64,000 nucleotides of DNA, from positions 1 to 64,000 of the forward strand of contig JAEZWF010000015.1 of NCBI GenBank assembly GCA_023420415.1, in the 5' to 3' direction. The notes under the pieces were generated by a model, which made no database searches, had not been told where the DNA came from, and worked only from the letters and a program-made list of their open reading frames with translations. Numbering within the stretch: the first letter of the stretch is position 1; each line of letters begins with the position of its first letter. Below are positions 49,348-58,747 of the stretch, piece by piece. Source of the DNA: Actinomycetes bacterium. GTDB lineage: Bacteria; Actinomycetota; Actinomycetes; Actinomycetales; Dermatophilaceae. The position numbers and the translations under genes are program-made.

Positions 49348-49475
49348 GACGTGGTCCTCCGGTCACGACGAGGTGGCCGGAGGTCTCTCCCGCCCAGGAC
49401 TTGGCGGACCGGTTCCCCGGGCCGGAAGTTGCCGACCGTGATGACGAGGACACCGCGTGGGGATACTCCCCTCCG
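49348..49475 (-). promoter_or_regulatory. yybP-ykoY manganese riboswitch upstream of terC
   Basis: The minus-strand leader shows the aptamer landmarks GGGGAGTATCCC, CGTCATCAC and GGGAGAGACCTCC. Stem P1 pairs CGGAGG (49470-49475) with CCTCCG (49378-49383). The 3' side of P1, CCTCCGG (49377-49383), can instead pair with CCGGAGG (49356-49362), which is the terC ribosome site. Mn(II) binding would hold P1 and free the site: a translational ON switch. Family membership is by motif and by its TerC context. Confidence 0.75.
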
Positions 49476-49508
49476 ATGAACGAGGAAACCCTACACGCGC
49501 TGCCGCTT

Positions 49509-49542
49509 CGATCAACTCGGGGTCGTCGATCAACTCGGGGTC
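49509..49542 (-). repeat. 16-base direct repeat at the uvrB stop
   Basis: CGATCAACTCGGGGTC occurs at 49509-49524 and 49527-49542, two bases apart; the second copy touches the uvrB stop codon. It lies between uvrB and the riboswitch leader. It looks like a recent short tandem duplication. Confidence 0.7.
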
Positions 49543-51649
49543 ACTGGGTGGCTGCGGACATCTGCCGCAGCTCCTTCTTGAGGTCGCCGATCTCGTCGCG
49601 CAGGCGGGCGGCCAGCTCGAAGTGCAGCTCGGCCGCTGCCTGGTGCATCTGGGTCGAGAGCTCCTGGATGAGGTTGGCGAGGTCGTTGGCCGGCATCTCG
49701 CGGAGCCGGTCGCTGGCCACCCCGGCGTCGGCCTGCACGGTCCCGCGTCCGCCGCGCTGCCCGCCCTTGCCGCGGGACTGCGCGCGACCGGAGCCGATGA
49801 GCGCCTCGGTGTCGGCGTCCTCGCGCTGGATGAGGTCGGTGATGTCGGCGATCTTCTTGCGCAGCGGCTGCGGGTCGACGCCCGCCTCCTTGTTGTAGGC
49901 GATCTGCTTCTCGCGCCGGCGCTGCGTCTCGTCGATGGCCTCGCGCATCGAGGGGGTGACCTCGTCGGCATACATGTGCACCTGGCCGGACACGTTGCGG
50001 GCCGCGCGGCCGATGGTCTGGATGAGCGAGCGGGCCGACCGCAGGAAGCCCTCCTTGTCGGCGTCGAGGATGCTCACCAGCGACACCTCGGGCAGGTCGA
50101 GGCCCTCGCGCAGGAGGTTGATGCCGACGAGCACGTCGTACTCACCCATCCGCAGCTCGCGCAGCAGCTCGACCCGTCGCAGGGTGTCGACCTCGCTGTG
50201 CAGGTAGCGGACCCGCACCCCCTTGTCGAGGAGGTAGTCGGTGAGGTCCTCGGCCATCTTCTTGGTGAGGGTGGTGACGAGGACGCGCTCGTTCTTCTTG
50301 GTGCGTTCGCCGATCTCGTGGAGCAGGTCGTCGATCTGGCCCTTGGTGGGCTTGAGCACGACCTCGGGGTCGATGAGGCCCGTGGGTCGGATGATCTGCT
50401 CGACGACACCGTCGCTCTGCGCCAGCTCGTAGGGGCCGGGCGTCGCCGACAGGTAGACGGTCTGGCCGATGCGGTCGAGGAACTCCTCCCACTTCAGCGG
50501 CCGGTTGTCCATGGCGGACGGGAGCCGGAAGCCGTGGTCGACGAGCATCCGCTTGCGCGACATGTCGCCCTCGTACATGGCGCCGATCTGCGGCACCGTC
50601 ACGTGCGACTCGTCGATGACGAGCAGGAAGTCCTCGGGGAAGTAGTCGAGCAGTGTGTTCGGCGCGGTGCCGCGGGCACGGCCGTCGATGTGCATGGAGT
50701 AGTTCTCGATGCCGGAGCACGACCCGACCTGGCGCATCATCTCGATGTCGTAGGTGGTGCGCATCCGCAGGCGCTGCGCCTCGAGCAGCTTGTTCTGCTT
50801 CTCCAGCTCGGACAGCCGGTCGGCGAGCTCGAGCTCGATGCCCTTGATCGCGCGTTCCATCCGCTCGGGGCCGGCGACGTAGTGGGTGGCCGGGAAGACG
50901 TACATCTCCTGCTCTTCGTGGATCACCTCGCCGCTGACGGGGTGGAGCGTGTAGATGCGCTCGATCTCGTCGCCGAAGAACTCGATCCGGACCGCCAGCT
51001 CCTCGTAGACCGGGATGATCTCGACCGTGTCGCCCCTGACGCGGAACGTGCCGCGCGTGAACGCCAGGTCGTTGCGGGTGTACTGCATCTGCACGAACCG
51101 GCGCAGCAGCTCGTCACGGTCGACGACGTCGCCGACCTTGAGCCGCGCCATCCGGTCGACGTACTCCTGCGGTGTGCCCAGGCCGTAGATGCACGACACC
51201 GAGGCGACCACGACGACGTCACGCCGGGTCAGCAGCGAGTTCGTGGCGCTGTGCCGCAGCCGCTCGACCTCGTCGTTGATCGAGGAGTCCTTCTCGATGT
51301 AGGTGTCCGTCTGCGGGATGTACGCCTCGGGCTGGTAGTAGTCGTAGTAGCTGACGAAGTACTCGACGGCGTTGTTGGGCAGCAGCTCGCGGAACTCGTT
51401 GGCGAGCTGGGCGGCGAGCGTCTTGTTCGGCGCCATGACCAGCGTGGGGCGCTGCACCTGCTCGATCAGCCAGGCGGTCGTCGCGGACTTGCCGGTGCCC
51501 GTGGCGCCCAGCAGGACGGTGTCCTTCTCCCCCGCGTTGATGCGCTTGGTCAGCTCGGCGATGGCGGTCGGCTGGTCGCCGGCAGGCGAGTACTCGGAGA
51601 CGACCTCGAACGGGGCCACCGTGCGCTGCAGGTCAGTCGTGGGACGCAT
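49541..51649 (-). CDS. uvrB: Excinuclease ABC subunit B
   Basis: 702-residue helicase-like damage verifier. Walker A GATGTGKS, beta-hairpin region YYDYYQPEAYIPQTD, helicase motif IDESHVTVPQIGAM, motif VI QTIGRAARN, and a C-terminal UVR domain LHFELAARLRDEIGDLKKEL for UvrC contact. ATG 51649 lies six bases after the -10 of a damage-type promoter; the open frame continues to 52357 but is not UvrB there. Confidence 0.96.
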   Translation of the reverse strand: MRPTTDLQRTVAPFEVVSEYSPAGDQPTAIAELTKRINAGEKDTVLLGATGTGKSATTAWLIEQVQRPTLVMAPNKTLAAQLANEFRELLPNNAVEYFVSYYDYYQPEAYIPQTDTYIEKDSSINDEVERLRHSATNSLLTRRDVVVVASVSCIYGLGTPQEYVDRMARLKVGDVVDRDELLRRFVQMQYTRNDLAFTRGTFRVRGDTVEIIPVYEELAVRIEFFGDEIERIYTLHPVSGEVIHEEQEMYVFPATHYVAGPERMERAIKGIELELADRLSELEKQNKLLEAQRLRMRTTYDIEMMRQVGSCSGIENYSMHIDGRARGTAPNTLLDYFPEDFLLVIDESHVTVPQIGAMYEGDMSRKRMLVDHGFRLPSAMDNRPLKWEEFLDRIGQTVYLSATPGPYELAQSDGVVEQIIRPTGLIDPEVVLKPTKGQIDDLLHEIGERTKKNERVLVTTLTKKMAEDLTDYLLDKGVRVRYLHSEVDTLRRVELLRELRMGEYDVLVGINLLREGLDLPEVSLVSILDADKEGFLRSARSLIQTIGRAARNVSGQVHMYADEVTPSMREAIDETQRRREKQIAYNKEAGVDPQPLRKKIADITDLIQREDADTEALIGSGRAQSRGKGGQRGGRGTVQADAGVASDRLREMPANDLANLIQELSTQMHQAAAELHFELAARLRDEIGDLKKELRQMSAATQ

Positions 51650-51655
51650 GCTCCT

Positions 51656-51678
51656 ACGGTATGCCGCCCCACCGACAC
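51656..51678 (-). promoter_or_regulatory. RecA-NDp-like (DNA-damage) promoter of uvrB
   Basis: Minus strand: GTGTCGGTG, eight bases, TACCGT. It matches TTGTCRGTG-N8-TAnnnT except for the first base. The -10 ends six bases before the ATG, the same geometry as at uvrA. It overlaps a GTATGCCG copy. Confidence 0.75.
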
Positions 51679-51749
51679 CGCGCCCACGGGCGCCTGCCAC
51701 GAGGTGAGACATCGCGGCATACCCCACTCGTGCGGGCTTGACTGGCCGG

Positions 51750-52928
51750 GTGACCGGCACGACGCCCGCGGTGGGCACCACCCGTCGATGGCTGATGCTC
51801 GCGGTGAGCACCACCGCGCAGGCCGCGTCGGCGGTCGTGGTGCACGGCCCGGCCTTCCTCATCCCGGTGCTGCACCGGCGCGAGGGCCTCTCGCTGCCAC
51901 TTGCGGGGCTCGTGGCCGCGGCGCCCATGATCGGCGTCCTGCTCACCCTCGTGGCGTGGGGCGTGGTGGTCGACCGGCGCGGTGAGCGGTTCGCGCTCGT
52001 CACGGGGCTGCTGGGCACCACGGTGGCGGGGGCCGTGGCCGCGCTGGGTGACTCGCCCACGTGGTGGTTCGTGTGGCTCGTCCTCGCCGGCGCCTGTGCC
52101 TCGTCGGCGAACGCCGCGAGCGGACGCGTCGTCGTGGGCTGGTTCCCGGCCCACCGGCGCGGGACGGCGATGGGCATCCGGCAGATGGCCCAGCCCCTCG
52201 GTGTGGGTGTTGCCGCGGTGACGCTCGCCGTCACCGCCGACCGTGCTGGAGTGCGCGTCGCCCTCGTCATCCCGGCCGTTGTCGCCGCGCTCGCACTGGT
52301 CGCCACCGCGCTCCTGGTCATCGACCCGCCCCGGCCGGAGCGCACAAGCAGCCACACGGCGAATCCCTATGTGGCAGAACGGTTCCTGGCTCGAGTGCAC
52401 GTGGTGTCGGTGCTCCTGGTTGTGCCCCAGTTCCTCGTGTGGACCTATGCCCTCGCGTGGCTCGTCACCGAGCGGGGCTGGAGTCCCGGCGCCGCCGGCA
52501 CGCTCGTCGCCGTGGCTCAGGTCGGGGGCGCCCTCGGTCGGATCGGGGCCGGCTGGCTCTCGGACCGGGTGGGCAGCCGGATGCGTCCGCTGCGATGGGT
52601 CGCCCTCACCGTGGTGGTGACCATGCTGGCGTTGGGTGCCGCGGCTGCGGTCGGCTCCCCGTTCGCCGTGGCGCTGCTCGTAGTCGCGACCGGGGCAACC
52701 GTCGCCGACAACGGCCTTGCCTTCACGGCGGTTGCCGAGCGCGCGGGCCCCTACTGGTCGGGTCGCGCCCTCGGCATCCAGAACACCGGACAGTTCCTCG
52801 CCGCGGCCTGTGTGCCGCCCGTCGCCGGCGCGCTCGTCGCCAGTCGGGGGTATGCCGTGACGTTCGCCTCCGCGGCCGTGTTCGCCGCCGCGGCCCTGCC
52901 CCTGGTGCCCCACGAGCCTCGCCACTGA
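51750..52928 (+). CDS. MFS transporter
   Basis: 392-residue major facilitator, twelve hydrophobic segments, with loop motif WGVVVDRRGERFALVTG between spans 2 and 3 and GWFPAHRRGTAMGIRQMAQPLG in the middle, resembling the NNP/oxalate-formate branch. GTG 51750 is used; a TTG at 51738 in frame is possible. Divergent from uvrB and not in an operon. Substrate unknown. Confidence 0.87.
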   Translation: MTGTTPAVGTTRRWLMLAVSTTAQAASAVVVHGPAFLIPVLHRREGLSLPLAGLVAAAPMIGVLLTLVAWGVVVDRRGERFALVTGLLGTTVAGAVAALGDSPTWWFVWLVLAGACASSANAASGRVVVGWFPAHRRGTAMGIRQMAQPLGVGVAAVTLAVTADRAGVRVALVIPAVVAALALVATALLVIDPPRPERTSSHTANPYVAERFLARVHVVSVLLVVPQFLVWTYALAWLVTERGWSPGAAGTLVAVAQVGGALGRIGAGWLSDRVGSRMRPLRWVALTVVVTMLALGAAAAVGSPFAVALLVVATGATVADNGLAFTAVAERAGPYWSGRALGIQNTGQFLAAACVPPVAGALVASRGYAVTFASAAVFAAAALPLVPHEPRH

Positions 52929-52980
52929 GAGCCACGCCCACGCCGCGGCATTGCCGGTGAGGCTCGCGACGACCCGCACG

Positions 52981-54012
52981 TCACGGTCTGGTGTCGACGT
53001 TCGTCGTCGGTGGCTGGACCCTGACCTTCGCGCCGTCGAAGGTCACCTCGCTGAGCCACATGGTTCGCCCGGGCACCTCGGACCCGACGGCATCCGGCGC
53101 CCACGCGTGGTAGACCATCCAGAGCCGTCCGTCCTTCTCCACCAAGGAGTTGTGCCCCGGTCCCGCCGCGACCTCACTACTGACGAGCACTGGTTCCGGC
53201 TCCTTGGTGAAGGGTCCCAGGGGCGATGGAGCGGTCGCGTGCCCCACGGCATACCGGTCAGACCCGTAGTCGTTGGCGGAGTAGAAGAGGTGGACGACCC
53301 CGTCGCGCTCCCACAGGCTCGGCGCCTCGACGAGCTGCCCCTCCCAGGGCTGGTCCTGCTTGAGCAGTCGCTGCGGCCGGCCGACCAGCGTGGTGCCGTC
53401 GGGGCCGAGCTGTTGCACCGAGATCCACGTGTCGACACCGATCGCGTTGCCGTCGTTCTTCCAGTAGAGGTAGGCCCTGCCGTCCTTCGCGACGAACGGT
53501 GAGGCGTCGATCGAACCGCCCTGCTCCTCCTCGCACACCAACGGCCCAGCGCTGGTGTCGCGGTACGGCCCCTCGGGCTGCGCGGCCACGGCGACGCCGA
53601 TGCACTGGATCTCGGGGTCGGGGGCCTTGGTCGTGTAGTACATGACCCACCGGTCAGCGATGCGCGCCGCCTCAGGAGCCCAGACCTTGCCCGGCGAGGT
53701 CCACGCCGGCAGCTCCGGCAACGCATCCTGACCCTGCGTCCAATCGACCAGGTCGTCGCTGGTCAGGGTCTGGACGTTCATCCCGTTGCCGTTGGTGGCC
53801 ATGGCGACATATCCGCCCGGGCCCTTCACGATCTGTGGGTCGGGGAAGTTCGAACCCCAGACCGGGTTCGTGAAACCGGACGCCGGTTGCGCTTCGGTGG
53901 TCGTCGTCGAGCCCGACCTGCCACCCGGGGAGGACTGCTGGCAGGCGGTGACGACGAGCACTCCCGCGAGTGCAACGGCGAAGGCGACGTTGGGACGGTG
54001 GAGCGGCGACAC
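52981..54012 (-). CDS. Glycoside hydrolase family 43 lipoprotein
   Basis: 343-residue surface lipoprotein (lipobox VTAC, Cys24) with a five-bladed propeller of GH43. The catalytic triad is visible: general base Asp58 in NFPDPQIV, pKa-modulating Asp169 in SIDASPFV, and acid Glu229 in VEAPSLW. This inverting family cleaves arabinan, arabinoxylan or xylo-oligosaccharides. It is the last gene of the arabinofuranosidase-importer operon, so it probably trims arabinan chains outside the cell for uptake. GTG start with CAGGAG. Confidence 0.9.
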   Translation of the reverse strand: MSPLHRPNVAFAVALAGVLVVTACQQSSPGGRSGSTTTTEAQPASGFTNPVWGSNFPDPQIVKGPGGYVAMATNGNGMNVQTLTSDDLVDWTQGQDALPELPAWTSPGKVWAPEAARIADRWVMYYTTKAPDPEIQCIGVAVAAQPEGPYRDTSAGPLVCEEEQGGSIDASPFVAKDGRAYLYWKNDGNAIGVDTWISVQQLGPDGTTLVGRPQRLLKQDQPWEGQLVEAPSLWERDGVVHLFYSANDYGSDRYAVGHATAPSPLGPFTKEPEPVLVSSEVAAGPGHNSLVEKDGRLWMVYHAWAPDAVGSEVPGRTMWLSEVTFDGAKVRVQPPTTNVDTRP

Positions 54013-54032
54013 TGGTTCTCCTGACTGGGGGT

Positions 54033-54860
54033 TCAGCCCTTGACGCCACTGCTGGCGACGCCCTCGATGACGTAACGCTGGACGAAGACGTAGATCGCCA
54101 GCACCGGAACGGCGGCCAGCATGGCGCCAGCCATCACGACCGGGTAGTCGATCGTGTAGGCACCTTGGAGCCGGCTGAGGCCAGCCGGCAACGTGAGGCG
54201 CTCGGGCGAGAACAACACGTAGATCGGCCAGATGAAGTCGTTCCAGTTGGCCAGGAAGCTCAGCACCCCGAGGGTGACCAGCGCCGGTTTGGCGTTGGGC
54301 AGAACGATCGAGCGGAAGGTCCGGAACGGACCCGCGCCGTCAAGCTGCGCACTCTCCTCGAGCTCCCTGGGCAGGCCGAGGAAGAACTGCCGCATGAAGA
54401 AGACGCCGAAGGCGCCCGCCGCGCCGGGGACCACGATGGCCCAGATCTGGTCCAACCACCCGATCCGGTCGAGGATGATGAAGTTGGGCATGAGAAAGAT
54501 GAACCCCGGCAGGAACAGGGTGCCGATGATCAGCCCGAACACAACTCGCTTGAACGGGAACTCCAGTCGAGCCAGCGCGTAGCCGGCCATCGAGCACACC
54601 ACGAGCACCAGCACTGAGTGCGCCGTCGCCGCGACGATCGAGTTCGCGAACCAGCGCAGCACCGGGTTGGCCGAGTCCTGGAAGAACAGCACGTCGTAGG
54701 CACGCAGTGTCGGCTCGCTCGGGAGCCAGGTCGGGGGCACCGTCCTGGACTCCCCCTGCGACTTGACCGAGGTCAACGCGATGAGGGCAAGCGGGCCCAC
54801 GAAGACGACGCTGAGCAACCCCATGGACAGCCAGAAGAGTGGCCCGTTCCGGCGCTTCAC
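54033..54860 (-). CDS. Sugar ABC transporter permease (MalG type)
   Basis: 275-residue carbohydrate-importer permease with six spans and the cytoplasmic coupling motif EESAQLDGAGPFRTFRSIVLP. GTG start overlapping the stop of the MalF-type gene. No ATPase gene is present in the locus, so a shared MsiK-like ATPase elsewhere probably drives it, as is usual in actinobacteria. Confidence 0.93.
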   Translation of the reverse strand: MKRRNGPLFWLSMGLLSVVFVGPLALIALTSVKSQGESRTVPPTWLPSEPTLRAYDVLFFQDSANPVLRWFANSIVAATAHSVLVLVVCSMAGYALARLEFPFKRVVFGLIIGTLFLPGFIFLMPNFIILDRIGWLDQIWAIVVPGAAGAFGVFFMRQFFLGLPRELEESAQLDGAGPFRTFRSIVLPNAKPALVTLGVLSFLANWNDFIWPIYVLFSPERLTLPAGLSRLQGAYTIDYPVVMAGAMLAAVPVLAIYVFVQRYVIEGVASSGVKG

Positions 54861-55807
54861 TTCCGCTCCCGCAGAGCCCAGAAGTTGATCAGCGACACGA
54901 GGCAGAGGAAGACGGCGAGCACATAGCTCATGGCCGACGCCTGACCCATGCGGTACTGCGAGAGCCCTCGTTCGGCAATCTCCATGATCGCCGTTCGCGT
55001 GGAGTCACCGGGCCCACCGCCCGTCATGATGTAGCTCTGACCGAACATGTTGGCGCTGGCCAGGATCGTCGTCACGATGACGAAGACGAGGACGGGGCGC
55101 AGAGCAGGCAGCGTGATGAAGCGGAGCCGTTGCCAGCCGTTGGCGCCGTCGAGGTCCGCAGCCTCGTAGTGCTCCGCCGGGATGTCGGCCAGGCCGGCGA
55201 GGTAGATGACCGCGTTGAAGCCAATGGTCCACCACACCGTGACACCCAGCAGGGACACCCACGCCCAGGGCTGCGAGGTTGTCCACGGAGTGTCGTCAGG
55301 CAGCCCCAGCGCGCCCAGCAGCCCGTTGACCAGGCCGAACTGCGGGTCGAGGAGGTAGGACCACATCAGGCCGACGACCGCGACCCCGAGGACGAACGGA
55401 GCGAAGAAGATCGCCCGGAAGAACGTGCGCCCCGGGAAGCGGCGGTTGAGCAGCAACGCCAGGAGGAGCGGCAGGACCACGAGGAACGGGACGCTCGCGA
55501 CCACGAAGATGGCGGTCGCACGCATGCTGTTCCAGAACGCCTCGAACTGAACCGAGCTGCTGTCCACGAGGTCGCGGTAGTTCTGCAACCCCACGAACGG
55601 CTTCCCCGGCAGGAGGAAGTCCCAGTCGTGCAGCGAGATCCAGATCCCGAAGGCCGCGGGCACCGCCACGAAGGAGATGAACAGGACGAGGAACGGCGCC
55701 AGGAAGAGGTAGCCGGTCCAGGGTGAACCGTGGATGCGCGAGCGGCTCCCCCGGCGGCGACCAGTGGGTGGCGCCGCCGCCGGGGCGTTGGCGGTGATCG
55801 TGGCCAT
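54857..55807 (-). CDS. Sugar ABC transporter permease (MalF type)
   Basis: 316-residue permease with six spans and coupling motif EHYEAADLDGANGWQRLRFITLP. The N-terminus is Ala/Pro/Arg-rich (MATITANAPAAAPPTGRRRG). It lies three bases after the binding-protein stop. Forms the heterodimeric channel with the MalG-type protein. Confidence 0.93.
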   Translation of the reverse strand: MATITANAPAAAPPTGRRRGSRSRIHGSPWTGYLFLAPFLVLFISFVAVPAAFGIWISLHDWDFLLPGKPFVGLQNYRDLVDSSSVQFEAFWNSMRATAIFVVASVPFLVVLPLLLALLLNRRFPGRTFFRAIFFAPFVLGVAVVGLMWSYLLDPQFGLVNGLLGALGLPDDTPWTTSQPWAWVSLLGVTVWWTIGFNAVIYLAGLADIPAEHYEAADLDGANGWQRLRFITLPALRPVLVFVIVTTILASANMFGQSYIMTGGGPGDSTRTAIMEIAERGLSQYRMGQASAMSYVLAVFLCLVSLINFWALRERK

Positions 55808-55810
55808 GGC

Positions 55811-57172
55811 TCAGCCGTACTTCTTCTTGTTCGCCTCCAGGATCTTGGTGGCCCTCCCGGCGGCCTCGGACAGGGCAGCCTTCGGGTCCTTGGTGCCGAG
55901 GACGGCCAGGTTGAGCGCCTTGTCGAACTCGGGCATCGCGTCGCCAATGCCGGCCACGGCTGGGGGGAAGTGCAGGTCATCGATCTGCGTGGCCAGGGTC
56001 GCCTGCTCCTTGAGCGCCTTGAACTCGGCGGACTCGCGAACGCTGTTGCGGGCCGGCACCTGGCCGCCCTTCGCCCACTCCAGGCTCTTGGTGCTGATCC
56101 AGTTGAGGAACACGCGCGCCGCCGTCGACTTGTTCTCGTCGGGTGTCTTCAGCGTCGGCAGCACGAACTGGTGGGAGCCTGCCCATGCCGCCTTGGTGCC
56201 GCCGATGTCGGGCAGGGGCGCCACACCCCACTCGAGACCGGTCTTCTCACGCAGGGTGTTGATGGTCCAGATCCCGTTCCAGTTGAAGGCGGTCTTGCCG
56301 TTCTGGAGCGCGACGATGTCTCCATCCTGGGCGATCTTGGCCGGCGAGTGCCCGTTCTTCACCAGGTCGGCGAACCAGCTCAGCGCCTTGACTCCCGGCT
56401 CGTCGGCCCACAGCACCTCGGTGCCGTCCTCGTTGAACAGGCTGCCGCCGAACTGGTAGATGAGGGACTGCACCGACAGCCCACCGGTGAACGGGAACGG
56501 ACTGGCCCAGTGGCCTTGGATTCCTTTGCCCTTCAACGTGTCCAAGGCACTGGCGTACTCGTCCGCGGTCATCGGCGGCTTCTCGGGGTCGAGTCCACCC
56601 TTCTCCATGACTGTCTTGTTGTAGAAGAAGCCCAGCGGGTGGACGTCAAGCGGAATGGCGTAGCGCTGGTCCTGGTAGATGCCGGCCTTCCACGGCACTG
56701 GCGCGAAGTCGCTCTCGTTCAGCTTGAGTGCCTTGGCCACGTCGTCGAGCGGCTGGATCACGCGCCGCGCGGCGTTGGTGGCAACCGAGTCCACGTGCAT
56801 GATGCCGATCTCCGGCCCCTTCCCGGCGGTCACGGCAGCGGGCAGCTTGGCGTAGTAATCGGCCCACTGCATGGTGTTCATCGTCACGGCGATGTTGGGG
56901 TGCTCGCTGTTGAACTGGTCGACGAGGCGCTTCATGTACGGTCCGTCGCCGCCGGTGAACCCGTTCCAGAACTGGAGCGTCACCTTGGGGCCGGAGTACC
57001 CGGTCGCTCCGCCCGCCCCGGCCGCTGAGGAAGACCTCCCGGGGACGTTGCTCGACCCGCCGCCACAGGCCGAGAGGCCGAACGCGGCACCGGCGCCGAG
57101 GACACCGGTGAGCACGGTTCGCCTCGTGACCTCTGGTCGCGTCATGCTGGGGCTCGGGGTGCTGGTGTTCAT
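55811..57172 (-). CDS. Sugar ABC transporter solute-binding lipoprotein
   Basis: 453-residue family 1 extracellular solute-binding protein. The N-terminus has a twin-arginine motif (VTRRTVLTGVLGAGAAFGLSAC) and a lipobox, suggesting Tat export and lipid anchoring. The mature domain begins KVTLQFWNGFTGGDGPYMKRLVDQFN. From its context it should bind arabino-oligosaccharides released by the GH43 enzyme. ATG overlaps the GH51 stop (ATGA). Confidence 0.92.
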   Translation of the reverse strand: MNTSTPSPSMTRPEVTRRTVLTGVLGAGAAFGLSACGGGSSNVPGRSSSAAGAGGATGYSGPKVTLQFWNGFTGGDGPYMKRLVDQFNSEHPNIAVTMNTMQWADYYAKLPAAVTAGKGPEIGIMHVDSVATNAARRVIQPLDDVAKALKLNESDFAPVPWKAGIYQDQRYAIPLDVHPLGFFYNKTVMEKGGLDPEKPPMTADEYASALDTLKGKGIQGHWASPFPFTGGLSVQSLIYQFGGSLFNEDGTEVLWADEPGVKALSWFADLVKNGHSPAKIAQDGDIVALQNGKTAFNWNGIWTINTLREKTGLEWGVAPLPDIGGTKAAWAGSHQFVLPTLKTPDENKSTAARVFLNWISTKSLEWAKGGQVPARNSVRESAEFKALKEQATLATQIDDLHFPPAVAGIGDAMPEFDKALNLAVLGTKDPKAALSEAAGRATKILEANKKKYG

Positions 57173-58704
57173 CGGGATTTCCCTTCGGTGAGACGGATGC
57201 AGTGCCAGGAGATGGGGGGAAGGACGGCGCGCAACGTGGCGCCGTCTAGGTCGGCGTTGCCGGGTTGTGGGACGACCCGCTCCGGTTCGTCACGGGTGTT
57301 GCGAGCCGAGGGGTCGTCGTCGTGGAGCACGAGGTGCTCGATGAGCCGGTATGCCGCGTGGCCGCCAGCGGGGGCGCCGGTGAGGCCGACGAGGTCGAGG
57401 GTGAGCTCGCACTCCTCGGTGCGGGACCGGTTCACGACGAACACCACGAGGTCCCCGTTGTCCTCGTCCAGGGTTGCGGTGACGAGGAGCTGGTCGACGC
57501 GTCCGAAAGCGGGGGTGTCCACGGTGTCGCTTCGGACCGCGGGCCGCAGGACGGTGCCGCGGGCATGCCGGGCCGTGAGCGCGAACGGGTGAAAGATCGT
57601 CTGCCGCCACGCCGGCCCACCGGACTCGGTGGCGATCGGCGCGATCACGTTGACCAGCTGGGCCTGGCAGGCCATGGCCACGCGGTCCGTGTGCCGCATC
57701 AGGGTGATCAGCAGGCTCCCGACGACGACGGCATCCGTGACGTCGTAGACGTCCTCGATCAGCTCCGGCGCCTCCCTGATCTCCAGGTTCTTCTCACCTT
57801 CGAACCGCTGCTGGAACCACACGTTCCACTCGTCGAAGGACACCTGGATGCGCTTGCTCGAGCGCCGGACCGCCGCGACGTGGTCGGCGGTCGCGACGAC
57901 GTCGTCGATGAAGCGGTCCATGTCCTCCGAGCAGGCGAGGAACGAGTCGACGTCGCCATCGACGGGCTCGTAGTAGGCGTGGGCGGACACGTGGTCGACG
58001 AGGTCGAAACAGCGCTCGAGGACGATGCGCTCCCACGTACCGAAAGTCGGCATGCCGTGGTTGCTGGACCCGCACACCACGAGCTCGAGGTTGTCGTCGA
58101 AGCGCCGCATGGCACGCGCGGTCTCCTCGGCCAACCGGGCATACTCCTCGGCGGTCTTGTGGCCCATCTGCCACGGGCCGTCCATCTCGTTGCCGAGGCA
58201 CCAGACACGGATGTCATGCGGGTCGGGGTGTCCGTTCTTGGCGCGCTGGTCCGGCAGCATCGTGCCGACCTCGCCGTTGCAGTACTGCAGCAGCTCGATC
58301 GCCTCGGTGACGCCCCGGGTGCCGAGGTTGACCGCCAGCATCGGCTCAACACCCACTGCACGGCACCAGTCGACGAAGTCGTCGGTGCCGACCTGGTTGG
58401 TCTCCACGGAACGCCAGGCGAAGTCCAGCTTCGTCGGCCGCTCGTGCTTGGGTCCGACCCCGTCCTCCCAGTGGTAGTTGGAGACGAAGTTCCCGCCGGG
58501 GTAGCGGACGATGGTCGGGCCGAGCTCGCGCACCAGGTCGGCCACATCACCCCGGAAGCCGAGCTCGTCGGCGGTGGCGTGCTCCGGTTCGTAGATGCCG
58601 GTGTAGACGCAGCGACCCATGTGCTCCACGAACGAGCCGAAGAGGCGGTGGTTGAGCGGCCCCACCCTGAACGCAGGGTCGATACGCACCCTTGCCTGGC
58701 CCAT
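57169..58704 (-). CDS. Alpha-L-arabinofuranosidase, GH51
   Basis: 511-residue intracellular retaining arabinofuranosidase: acid/base Glu173 in CLGNEMDGPWQMG, nucleophile Glu292 in VSFDEWNVWF, TIM barrel followed by a beta-sandwich. It removes terminal arabinose from imported oligosaccharides. ATG 58704 follows AAGGAGG; the open frame to 58776 lacks one. First gene of the operon, divergent from the LacI regulator. Confidence 0.94.
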   Translation of the reverse strand: MGQARVRIDPAFRVGPLNHRLFGSFVEHMGRCVYTGIYEPEHATADELGFRGDVADLVRELGPTIVRYPGGNFVSNYHWEDGVGPKHERPTKLDFAWRSVETNQVGTDDFVDWCRAVGVEPMLAVNLGTRGVTEAIELLQYCNGEVGTMLPDQRAKNGHPDPHDIRVWCLGNEMDGPWQMGHKTAEEYARLAEETARAMRRFDDNLELVVCGSSNHGMPTFGTWERIVLERCFDLVDHVSAHAYYEPVDGDVDSFLACSEDMDRFIDDVVATADHVAAVRRSSKRIQVSFDEWNVWFQQRFEGEKNLEIREAPELIEDVYDVTDAVVVGSLLITLMRHTDRVAMACQAQLVNVIAPIATESGGPAWRQTIFHPFALTARHARGTVLRPAVRSDTVDTPAFGRVDQLLVTATLDEDNGDLVVFVVNRSRTEECELTLDLVGLTGAPAGGHAAYRLIEHLVLHDDDPSARNTRDEPERVVPQPGNADLDGATLRAVLPPISWHCIRLTEGKSR

Positions 58705-58747
58705 CCCGATCCTCCTTGACCTGGGTCCGTCCCGCGGGCGCACCGGA

